The notes under the pieces are model-generated. The model was given only the letters and a program-made list of their open reading frames with translations. It did no database searches and was not told where the DNA came from. Position numbers and translations under genes: made by a program. Of a DNA stretch of 10,560 nucleotides, positions 1 to 7,685 are shown piece by piece (within the stretch, counting starts at the first letter, position 1; the number at the start of each line of letters is the position of its first letter). The DNA comes from Larix sibirica (taxonomy: Eukaryota > Streptophyta > Pinopsida > Pinales > Pinaceae). The stretch covers positions 1-10,560 of the forward strand of contig NWUY0300021467.1 of the NCBI GenBank assembly GCA_004151065.3, read 5' to 3'.

Positions 1-217
1 ATAGAACTGCTCTTGCGCAGAGTTGTTTGAAGCCTTTCAGATTGGGTTTTCACCCTTTGTTGCCACCCTTACACAACATTCCAACAACCTACATACTCGA
101 GGCTTCAACAAGGCCCAAAGATGACGAAGATTCCCTGGTTATCTCTTTAAGAACCCTCGAAGGCACTTTCTCTAGGTCTGCCTTTGAAACCATTATACTG
201 TCCTTAGGGTTCACCAT

Positions 218-1464
218 TTATGCTTCCTCTGAAGAGAAGCTCCTTAGGGAGGAACCTTTATTCACCTGCCAAACTTTATGAATGAAAGATTTATTGCAAT
301 CCTCCACAACATGTCCTGCGAGATGACTTCTAACACAATGAAAGGGACATTACAATAGTCCAGAACCTATGTGATCACAATATCCCGGCCCACTTCGATA
401 TCCATACTCTCTGCAAAGCCCCCGAAGAGATATGCTTTTACTAGGATTTTCGCTGCCAATCGGTAGATGCTATACTTATCACACAGATCCACCATATCAG
501 ACAGATCCACCATTAGAGTCTTCCCTAGATATTTGACTAGGTCCCATAAGAACTTGTTGTGCCATAGTTCAATCGGTAATCCCAAAACTTTGACCCAAAC
601 ATGGACTAGTTTTGACACCTCACATGTGGGGTTGAACAAATGTGTTATAACTTTAGACTTGGAAGACAAGAACCTTAAAATCAATGACCTTTCAAAATTT
701 TGGCCATGTCTTCCTTTGACATGAATTTGAAACTTAACCAACCCCGAGTTAAAATATGGAAAGAGGGACAATGATACAAAAGGTAGTCCAAGTTTGAAGA
801 TGTCCAGGAAACAAGTGAAGATTCGATAAATGCAACCCAATAAAAAGTCTCCCAATGAGCATCTTCCTTGCATACTCCAACACTTGAACAACTCGAATAT
901 CCTCCCCACCATCATCTTAATCCTCTTCTTTTTTCTCTTCATGACTTTTTTAGGTTTCCTTGACCTCACACAAGGATTATTCACATAGGATTCCTCAGGC
1001 GCAGCAAGACCCGAAACCTTTGATCCTTGTAGATCTAGTGACCTCCCTACTAAATCCTCATAAATCACTAGCAAAGGACGCTGAAAACCATCTCCATAGA
1101 GTTGTGTGTCAAAGAAGGATAGGGGAACATCAATAATATAAGTCGGATAGCTTCGCAAAGAAGAAACAATATATGAACCTACTAGAATCGAAGAAAAGGG
1201 CTTCAAATTAAACAAACTATCATCCTGGTAGTTTGAGTCATAAACATCCAGATGAGGTGGAGGGTCCTTTAGTGGCAAGGCCACTTGATACATCAGATGT
1301 ACCCACCCTACTATACCATTGGAGTTATGTGGTTTGACGAACCCATTGATTAGATTCGACGTTGCCTCAAGTACATCCACCCTAGATATGTCCAAAAAAA
1401 TTGTCAATTCGAAAGGTATACCTCCAAGCGCATCTCCAAAATGTGGGCTAAGGAGTATGTCCAT
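218..1464 (-). pseudogene. Decayed retrotransposon gag/ORF1 protein (DUF4283-like, CCHC zinc knuckle)
   Basis: A 365-codon frame runs from the ATG at 1462-1464 to a TAG at 367-369. Residues about 287-365 match the second half of the plant DUF4283 domain: VWVKVLGLP, then LWDLVKYLGKTLMVD, then LAAKILVKAYL. In plant L1 ORF1 proteins this is followed by a VDY..VPF segment and a zinc knuckle. Both are present downstream but broken. After the TAG comes VLDYCNVPF, then a shift of frame, then CVRSHLAGHVVEDC (296-337), which has knuckle spacing with the second Cys replaced by Ser. That frame closes with TAA at 218-220. A basic stretch (KKVMKRKKKR) lies near residues 174-183. Such proteins bind element RNA in the ribonucleoprotein particle; here the role is inferred from the family. 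The protein is inactivated by a stop, a frameshift and a lost zinc ligand. The 3' part of this element, including any ORF2, would lie left of the window. A domesticated DUF4283 gene is possible but less likely given the lesions. Confidence 0.75.
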
Positions 1465-1622
1465 GGACCCTCTAAATCCACTAAGGCTTACAAACCAAAA
1501 CCTTCAATAAACCCTAAATGTTCTAATCCACAGTCTAATAATTTACCTTCAAATTCGAACCTTCATTACAAATATCTATTACAATTTCAGATGAAACGAA
1601 AAAACGAATGCACTCCAATTGT
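1465..1622 (-). other. 5' leader of the minus-strand gag-like gene
   Basis: This AT-rich, non-coding stretch lies directly upstream, on the minus strand, of the gag-like ATG at 1464. Its distal part (1605-1629) is 21/25 identical to 7146-7170, so the leader continues on the far side of the inserted LINE as a tandem repeat. No TATA box was evident. Calling it a leader rests on its position only. Confidence 0.4.
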
Positions 1623-1637
1623 ATATCCCACTAACAC
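1623..1637. repeat. Target-site duplication, left copy
   Basis: ATATCCCACTAACAC occurs here and, without mismatch, at 7097-7111 directly after the A tail of the LINE. A 15-bp duplication abutting the truncated 5' end and the A tail is the usual product of target-primed reverse transcription. The first A of the right copy cannot be told from the tail. Confidence 0.88.
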
Positions 1638-2565
1638 CTTTACAATACTTTGGATGCAACTTCTGCTGAGGAGGGTGAGGCCTATTGGTCCTCTGATGAT
1701 TTCAGTGACCGTGATTTGGATGTGGTGGGCACACTGGATGGGTTCTCCAACCATATTTCCCCTCCTATATCTGCGGCTTCAGATATTCCAGGTAAGCTCC
1801 AAATTTACGATCCTTCCTTTTTCCTTTCCTTAAATGAATTTGAAAAAACTTTCATTTCTTTAGAACAAAAAAAAGTTGTGTCTACTAGTCTGGTAACTGA
1901 CGGTGCCCGTCCTACCAATAGTTTGTCACGTCCCTCTGTGAGGTCCGCTTTGAACACCTTATCCATTTCCGATATGTCCTCTCCTAGGATTATGACGGAC
2001 CCCAAAGTCTCTTCCATGCCTTCAGATACTAATTGTTCCAGTGAGGGTTTTGTTTCTAGGAATATGTCTCCAAATGATACAATCCATATCTCCTCAGATG
2101 TCAATATCTCATCCCCTGCTCCATGTGACCCAATGCCAGTTATGGGCATATCTTCTTCGACATCTTTGGAGGTGATGCAGTCTTTGAATGTAAACCCCTC
2201 ACAATATGAGGTTTATAACCCCCCTATAACAGCTAAGATGTATCAACGTGCCCTCTTTCTCTGAGGTGGTCAAGAAAAAACCTATTACCCGTTTCCATAA
2301 AAACCGCGAGGTGTCTATGGGGGTTGAGCGGGAACTCGATCTGTCTACTGGTTTTCCTTCAAACACCAAATTGGTTCAGGGCGCTAGGGCGGGGGGCCTT
2401 GCCACAGATCTTTCTCCCCTGAAAACACGTAGTGCTAGGAAGGGTGCTGCTAAAAGGACACTTGTTGGCCAGCTTGTGGGTTCGTCGGGCATCATAAGTG
2501 ACTCTCCTTCATCTGATTCTGGGGCGCTTAGAGATATCAAAGCCCTTGCTAGGGTGAAGAAATGA
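1638..2565 (+). pseudogene. LINE ORF1, C-terminal remnant (serine-rich linker and basic tail)
   Basis: The frame is already open at the truncated left end and reads through LDATSAEEGEAYWSSDDF into a Ser/Pro/Thr-rich low-complexity region, closing at TGA 2262-2264. Between about 2230 and 2260 the reading shifts by one base. The next frame begins PSFSEVVKKKP, passes a basic segment (TRSARKGAAKRT) and ends ALRDIKALARVKK at TGA 2563-2565. Plant L1 ORF1 proteins carry this kind of disordered, serine-rich and then basic tail after the zinc knuckle. The RNA-binding DUF4283 and knuckle are absent because of the 5' truncation. The stop overlaps the ORF2 start codon as ATGA. The assignment depends mostly on this position before ORF2, since the tail itself is poorly conserved. 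Confidence 0.7.
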
Positions 2566-3260
2566 TCTGCCTCTCACTGAATGTGCGGGGAGTGGGGGGC
2601 CTCCCGAAACAGCTAGCCCTCCAACGTATGGTACTCTTACAAAATCTTGACATCGTTATGTTGCAAGAAACTATGGTCTCATAGTTAAAAGCTCGTGTCT
2701 TTTTTACCAAACTCAAACCACACTGGAAAATTTGTGCTATCAATGCGGACGGACTTTCTGGGGGACTTTTGGCTGGTTGGAACCCCCAGGTCTTAAATTT
2801 GTGTCCTTTTGTGACTAAGGCGGGGATCCTTCTCACTGGACGCTTGGATGGCTTCGATGCAGAGCTAAACTTCATCAATTGCTACATGCCCTGTGAGGAC
2901 AGGAGGTCTTTCTGGGAGTTAGTATGTGCAGATAACCTGTTAAATATGGAAAATCTTATACTCACTAGGGATTTAAATTTCACCTGGTCAGTGGGTGAAG
3001 TTTGGGAAGACATACTAAACAGGATCCCTTGGGCACTTTCTTTCAAAACATGTTCTCTTCCAGGGACCTGGTGGATATCGCTCCTTTTCCCTTGTCTCCT
3101 ACTTGGAGGAACGACCGCTAGGGCGAGGATTTTGTTGCTAAAAGACTGGATCGTTTCGTGATCGCGGATAATCTTCTGCCAAGTTTCTCTAAATTTAGAT
3201 CCCGGTCACAGGACATTCGCATTAGTGATCATGTTCCCATTTTCTTCCAGTTCGACTTAG
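2562..3260 (+). other. APE-type endonuclease domain of ORF2
   Basis: The expected catalytic landmarks are in order: Asn in SLNVRG (2580-2582), Glu in LQET (2667-2669), INCYMPC, Asp and Asn in RDLN (2967-2978), then RISDHVPIFF with SDH at 3224-3232. The GDLN motif reads RDLN because the Gly codon is AGG. LSGGLLAGWNP and VAKRLDRF are typical plant L1 landmarks. TAG at 2682, a lost base near 3004 (EVWG...DPLGTFF becomes continuous when one G is allowed for) and TAG at 3119 break it. Enzymes of this type make the nick that primes reverse transcription. Confidence 0.88.
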
Positions 3261-3879
3261 TGGACATTAAAGCAACTTATCCTTTCGAGTTCAATTCCTC
3301 CTGGATTTCTGATGTTGGTTTTTGTGTGGAGGTATCAACTTTTTGGAATAAACTTGTGGTAGCGGATGGGATGTCTGCTATGGATAACTTGGTAAAAAAA
3401 TTGAAATGCCTCAAATCTCACATCATTGCTTGGGAAAGGAAGCGTAAGGAACAATTGGCATTGGAACTGTCTTTGGTTGAAGTCGAGATTGAAGCCATCT
3501 TATCTGCTCACCGGACTACGCCTATTCAGGGGTCGACATCTATCAAACTATGCAAATTAGAGGGACAAAGGTTAAAATTTCTAAAATTCCAGGAAGAAAC
3601 CTGGAGACTGAAAAGTCGAGCACTCTGGATAAAGGCGGGGGACAACAATACCAAATTTTTTCACAAATTTGCGGATTCTCGGAAAAATCAAAATGCTATA
3701 TGGGAGCTCAATGATCATGCTGGGAGGAAAATATCATCCCAAAAAGAGCTGCACCTGGTTGCGGTCCATCATTTCCATAATATTTTTCAGGATCCGGGTT
3801 CGATTTCATTGCTGGACCAATTCATGGTTATTAGGGAGTATCCGCAGATGTTCACCCAAGAGGAGGGTGATGGGATTTT

Positions 3880-4960
3880 CGCTCCGGTGACCTTGTCTGA
3901 AGTCGAGCTGGTCCTTAAAGGTTTTGCCAAAGATAAAAGTCTAGGTCCAGACGGGTGGTCTGTGGAATTGTTTCTCAACTTTTTTGATATTATGGGCCAG
4001 GATATTCTTCTTGCGGTGGAGGAATCAAGATTTTTGGGATCGGTATCAGGTGCGATCAACTCCACTTTTCTGACTCTCATTCCAAAGTCTTCACATCCTG
4101 AAAGTTTTAATGATTTTAGACCGATCTCTCTCTGCAATTTAATTTATAAAGTCATTGCTAAGATCATTGCTGTCAGACTGAAACATGGGCTATCAAAATT
4201 CATTTCAAGAGAACAATTTGGTTTTCTTCATGACTGTCAAATCTTGGATGTTGTGGGGGTGGCTCAGGAGGCTTTCCACTCTATTAAGACAAAACATTTA
4301 AATGCAATCCTGCTGAAACTGGATCTTGTGAAGGCATATGATCGGGTGGACTGGTCTTTTTTAAAATTAATCTTGATCCAGATTGGTCTCCCATGGGTGG
4401 TTATGAAATGGATCATGGCATGTGTGTCTTCGGTAAATTTTGTTGTCATTATAAATGGTACAATCTCTGATTTCTTCAACAGCTCTCGGGGGTTAAGGCA
4501 AGGATTACCCCTTTCTCCTCTTCTTTTCATCTTGGTCATTGAAGGACTCAGTAAGCTCATTATCAGAGGCCGGAATGATCAGAAACTTCTAGGTTTATTG
4601 GCTGCGCCACACACTGCGGTCACTCATGCGTTATTTGTGGATGATGTGATGTTATATGGTGGGGGTACTCTGGTGGAATGGGTGGAGACAAAAACTATTT
4701 TGGACTTGTTCTGCAAAGCCTCGGGCATGCTCATTAGCAATGAAAAATCGGCTCTCCTTTTCTATGAGGTTGAGGAGGAAATTTTGGCTCAAATCAAGAA
4801 TATTTTGCCTTTCAACTGCATGGGTTTGGAGGAGGGCACTACCTACTTGGGCTTTTTTATCAAACCGAACTGTTATATGATCCAAGATTGGAGATGGATT
4901 CTTCAAAGATTTGATAAAAGAATTAGTCACTGGTGTTGGAAATGGTTATCATTAGGGGGT
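3880..4960 (+). other. Reverse transcriptase core of ORF2
   Basis: This part is uninterrupted. Motifs seen: KSLGPDGWS (about 3938-3961), LTLIPKSSHPESFNDFRPISLCN (about 4070-4138), LKLDLVKAYDRVDW with the first catalytic Asp (4313-4354), SRGLRQGLPLSPLLF (4484-4528), FVDD with the catalytic Asp pair (4634-4645) and YLGFFIKP (4844-4867). Plant L1 enzymes usually have FADD and GCPLSP, so FVDD and GLPLSP are drifted positions. QFGFLHDCQI replaces the common QFGFLKGRQI. The reading breaks in a G run at 4955-4959, just inside the thumb motif LSLGG. Confidence 0.92.
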
Positions 4961-5689
4961 CACTCACTCTTGCTAAATCAATGTTACAGAACTTGGCCGT
5001 CTATTGGCTTTCAATGTGCAATGTTCCAAAGGCCATTATGTCTGAGATTCGACAAAGAATATTCAAATTCATTTGGGTGGGTGGTGGTGATAAACGACGT
5101 TTCCATTTGGTGGGGTGGCAGGTTCTGGCCCAGCCGTATTCATGTGGGGTTGGGGCATCAAGAATATGGAGTCCTTTGGCATTGCACTTAAAGCAAAAAG
5201 TCTGTGGCGAGCATTGACCGTGGACTCCCTTTGGGGTTCGATCATCAAAGATAAGTACAGAAAGAACCAGTCGATTTCTCAATGGTTTCATTACAGACAA
5301 CCACATCCCAGGGAGGTTTCCAACATGTGGAAAGGTTTGTTGGGGGTGTTTCAGACTATTGCGAGCTGGCTTTCTTGGGTCCCGGGCAATGGCCGTCTGA
5401 TTAGACTAGGAGAAGGTCCAATTCTCGGTGGATATTTGAGTTTTAAATTATCATCTGATCTTATTTTGGTTCTGAGATCAAAGGGTTACTCTACTCTCAA
5501 TCATATTGCATCTTATCACTCGAATGGATCGCGCACCTCTTGGATTAATGCTGAGCAACTGGGTTTTCATGGTTTGCTGGGTGTGGAATGGACTCTGTAC
5601 ATCTCGTACCTTAGGAGATTCCATATTAAGTTAAGGGAATGCCCGGATAGATTGGTATGGTCTTGGGATACAGTTGATGGGATGGTCTC

Positions 5690-5960
5690 TGCAAGGTCGG
5701 CTTACACATCCATGTTCTCTCGATCGTTGTGCCCGGTTCAATGGTGGTATAATTTGGTTTGGTCGTTGTATATTCCACTCAAGCTCAAATGTTTCCTGTG
5801 GCTGGTCTTGGACAACCGTATCCTCACATGGGATACTTTGCTCAAGCGGGATATGACAGGTCCTGGTCGCTATGTATTGTGCGGTGTGGCGGAGGAATCT
5901 ATCGATCATCTTTTCTTTAAATGCCCTTTCTCCCGGTCAGTGTGGGGGAGGGTTTGTTCG
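5690..5960 (+). other. zf-RVT zinc-binding domain of ORF2
   Basis: The sequence SARSAYTSM, PLKLKCFLWLVLDNRILTWDTLLKR, VLCGVAEESIDHLFFKCPFSRSVW follows the zf-RVT pattern found after the RT in plant L1 ORF2. Three of the four zinc ligands are present: Cys 5880-5882, His 5907-5909, Cys 5922-5924. The first Cys is Tyr (TAT at 5871-5873), one transition away from TGT. Confidence 0.85.
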
Positions 5961-6239
5961 GAGGTCGGGTGTTCCTTTCCCTAGAATCTATCATCCTTTT
6001 CTGAAAACTTTCGTCATTGGACTTCGGTCGGTTCGACTTTATTACCTCTGCCTGTCATCACGGCCTGGGAGATCTGGCGTGCAAGAAATTTGCACATTTT
6101 TTAGGATTCCGTATCTAATGCTCACTGGATCAACTACCGAGTGGTGGCCTGTTTTCGTGAGGTTTCGGGGCTGTTGCAAACGAGGGGTGGTTCTGGTTGT
6201 CGTGCTCCTCGCTCGGCTCCCATTGTTGTCATCTCCTTT

Positions 6240-6640
6240 CCATGGGGTGCTTTCGACGAGGCTTCTCAATCTGCGTCCAGTTTCAGCGGTGCTGGGGCTG
6301 TTGTGTATTTCTCGGATTCTCACTTACTTCACATCTGGATGAATTGTGGTGTTGGCACCAACACCAAGAGTGAACTTATTACCCTCTGATTACTTCTTTA
6401 TATCTCTTCGGTCTGCAATATCCCCCTTCTTCTTGTGCGGGGGGAGTCAAAGGTCTTAATCTCTTGGGCCCGCTTGGAATGCTGTATGAAGGTCATCCAA
6501 TTGGATTTCTGGTTGAGGGATACTCGATGTTTGATTAATTGCTTTGGTCAAATATCTTTTGTTCATGTGTTCAGAGGACACAACTCTTTGGTCGATCATC
6601 TATCTAAACGTGCTTTAACTATTCCGGAGGGCACCATTTT
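6240..6640 (+). other. C-terminal RNase H domain of ORF2
   Basis: GAFDEASQ with Asp at 6255-6257, SGAGAVVYFSDS, NTKSELITL with Glu at 6372-6374, LLLVRGESKVLISWA, then FVHVFRGHNSLVDHLSKRAL with His 6579-6581 and Asp 6594-6596 give the order of a plant LINE RNase H. The usual catalytic Asp of the GDSK motif is Glu (6444-6446). TGA 6387-6389 splits the domain where a Trp normally follows the AELIAL motif. This domain would remove element RNA from the hybrid. Confidence 0.85.
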
Positions 6641-6701
6641 CATGGAGGAGTGGAGTGATGATCACTTACTGGACCAGTCTACTTTGGCTTTTTTTTTCTA
6701 A

Positions 6702-7096
6702 GTTGATTGTGAGTCTTCTACGTGACATCGTGTTAGTACCCTCAGATTTTTCTTGCAGGTCCATGATTTTCCTCGGTGGAGGATGCTTGTTTGTGTCGGG
6801 CATGGTTTTGCCTGGGGTCTTTATGCTATTGTTGGCTTGTATCCACTAGGCTATCGCCTTTGTTTATGGTATATCTCTACATTTGAACATGGATGTTTTT
6901 TGGTTTTTGTGGATTATCGATTGGCCCGATGTAATTTGGCCAATCTTATTTTTTTCCTTGTTGACCATTGTTGGCTGGTATCTTTTGGAGAGCTGCTTCT
7001 TTGAGCCTGTTGTGAACACTTTTTTAGCATGTGCTTGTATACTCCATCCTACTATTACCAGTATTAATAGTGAGTTCTTTTTCATGTGAAAAAAAA
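6702..7096 (+). other. LINE 3' UTR with terminal A run
   Basis: A T-rich, non-coding stretch of about 390 bases lies between the ORF2 stop and the A run (7089-7097). No open frame resembles a known protein. The short A tail directly abuts the right target-site duplication. No classical AATAAA signal was noticed just upstream of the tail. Confidence 0.8.
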
Positions 7097-7111
7097 ATAT
7101 CCCACTAACAC
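7097..7111. repeat. Target-site duplication, right copy
   Basis: This is identical over 15 bases to 1623-1637 and directly follows the A tail. The sequence after it resumes the tandem-repeat unit that the LINE interrupted, as the neighbouring intact unit (7146-7229) shows. Confidence 0.88.
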
Positions 7112-7280
7112 TGCAAACTAACAACTATTAACAAAATCTATGATACGAGTGCATTCCAACTCTATATCCCAGTTGCTATGTCCCCACTAACACATGAGCC
7201 CAAACTAACAACTATTAACAAAATCTATGTCCCCAAAACACATGAGCCCAAACTAACAACTATGAACAAAATCTAACCCC
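7112..7280. repeat. Tandem repeat locus split by the LINE
   Basis: A 29-bp block starting CAAACTAACAACTATTAAC is present at 7114-7142 and, identically, at 7201-7229. A third copy at 7249-7275 has one substitution. Spacing is 87 bp and then 48 bp, so there is a long unit and a shortened one. The long unit also contains 7146-7170, which is 21/25 identical to 1605-1629, and TCCCCACTAACAC at 7181-7193, which resembles the target-site duplication. The repeat therefore continues left of the LINE. Read on the minus strand it would be the leader of the gag-like gene, similar in layout to promoter monomers of some L1 families. It could instead be a host minisatellite. Confidence 0.8.
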
Positions 7281-7289
7281 GTTACACTG

Positions 7290-7534
7290 GATTTAGTAAA
7301 CTTAACCAGAGATCGTGGTGAGGCAAAACAGGCGGCCGCCCCCCATTGATTAGATCGTACACTGGTATGACACGTGAAATTTCTGAAATTCTGCTCTTTC
7401 TTCCAGAGTAACGCATCGCAGTTATCTTATTCTCTGTTTGCAGAGGCGAATCTAACGTGTTCTCCGCTAACGGCAGAAGTTTTATTCAATTTGTTCGTTC
7501 ACTCGCTGTCCACGGAGCATTTACTGTGTAAATC
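7290..7534 (+). promoter_or_regulatory. Candidate host promoter and 5' UTR (G-box, CpG-retaining)
   Basis: The base composition changes here. CpG dinucleotides are frequent, including the palindrome GGCGGCCGCC at 7331-7340, while the flanking repeats are CpG-poor. A G-box, CACGTG, lies at 7371-7376 within TGACACGTGA, and a pyrimidine-rich patch follows at about 7391-7404. No clear TATA box was seen. An in-frame TAA (7529-7531) precedes the candidate ATG at 7535. Low CpG decay suggests an unmethylated, genic region; this is inference. Confidence 0.4.
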
Positions 7535-7685
7535 ATGGGATTGCCGAGGGATGCACGAGACTTCTGGGCAGTCAAGAGACAGTCCTTCCTCATTCCATCG
7601 CCGCACGAGAATAATAATAATACCGGACAACGACAATTAACTTACGAAGAGGAGAAAGTCTTGCGGGCAAAGCGCTGCACCGATG
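7535..7685 (+). CDS. Candidate first coding exon of an unidentified host gene (partial)
   Basis: The ATG at 7535-7537 is the first in its frame after an in-frame TAA at 7529-7531. It opens 50 codons plus one base: MGLPRDARDFWAVKRQ, an Asn run encoded by (AAT)4, then LTYEEEKVLRAKRCTD. The frame ends at ATG|GTAATT (junction 7685/7686), a good plant splice donor, and reading on would hit TAA within two codons, as expected at an exon-intron border. The peptide is hydrophilic with balanced codon use and CpG-containing codons, unlike the transposon sequence on either side. I do not recognise the family. No signal peptide or membrane segment is visible. The second exon was not found in the window, so the first intron would be at least 2.8 kb. 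A competing frame at 7374-7640 runs longer but lacks an ATG start and stops before the donor. It may also be a chance open frame. Confidence 0.4.

Larger units (their letters stand above)
2562..6701 (+). pseudogene. LINE ORF2: APE endonuclease - reverse transcriptase - zf-RVT - RNase H polyprotein, inactivated
   Basis: The ATG at 2562 opens MICLSLNVRGVGGLPKQ, the standard N-terminus of an APE-type L1 endonuclease. The domains follow in order: endonuclease to about 3260, RT about 3880-4960, thumb and connection, zf-RVT about 5690-5960, RNase H about 6240-6640, ending at TAA 6699-6701. This protein nicks the target and copies the element RNA at the nick. Lesions seen: TAG 2682-2684; one base lost near 3004; TAG 3119-3121; one base lost in the G run 4955-4959; one base lost at 5146-5151; TAG 5982-5984; TAG 6102-6104; TGA 6387-6389. 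Between lesions the match to plant L1 ORF2 is continuous, so the order of the frames is secure. The intact gene would have about 1,380 codons, a normal length. No functional protein is expected. The longest open piece, 3158-5191, holds the entire RT core. Confidence 0.93.
1638..7096 (+). mobile_element. 5'-truncated plant L1-type LINE (non-LTR retrotransposon)
   Basis: The element is bounded by a perfect 15-bp target-site duplication and ends in an A run (7089-7097). It reads: end of ORF1 (1638-2565), ORF2 with APE endonuclease, reverse transcriptase, zf-RVT and RNase H (2562-6701), then a 3' UTR (6702-7088). Its left end falls inside ORF1, so the 5' UTR, DUF4283 domain and zinc knuckle of this copy were never integrated, as expected from incomplete reverse transcription. 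ORF1 has one frameshift and ORF2 has five in-frame stops and three single-base losses, so the copy is dead. The identical duplications argue for moderate rather than great age. It sits head-to-head with the older gag-like gene on the minus strand and interrupts one unit of a tandem repeat. Confidence 0.92.

Noticed and set aside
27-281. Plus-strand 84-codon open frame at the left edge
   Set aside because: It lies opposite the 3' part of the minus-strand gag-like gene and has no recognisable motif.
1805-2149. Minus-strand 114-codon frame
   Set aside because: It is antisense to the ORF1 remnant, with no family resemblance.
367-2264. One LINE with a 5' inversion (twin priming), joining the minus-strand ORF1 start with the plus-strand ORF1 end
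   Set aside because: The 15-bp duplication lies between the two parts (1623-1637), not outside the minus-strand part, and the tandem repeat continues across the site. Two separate elements fit better.
6753-7124. Hydrophobic short frames in the LINE 3' UTR on both strands
   Set aside because: T-rich sequence gives Phe/Leu/Val-rich translations. There is no domain, and they end at or cross the A tail.
7331-7340. GGCGGCCGCC (contains a NotI site) as a cloning scar
   Set aside because: The adjacent sequence is unlike vector, and the whole neighbourhood retains CpG, so a natural site is more likely.
7374-7640. 88-codon frame overlapping the candidate exon
   Set aside because: It starts without ATG, reads the AAT repeat as Ile, and ends before the splice donor. 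The ATG frame at 7535 is more gene-like.
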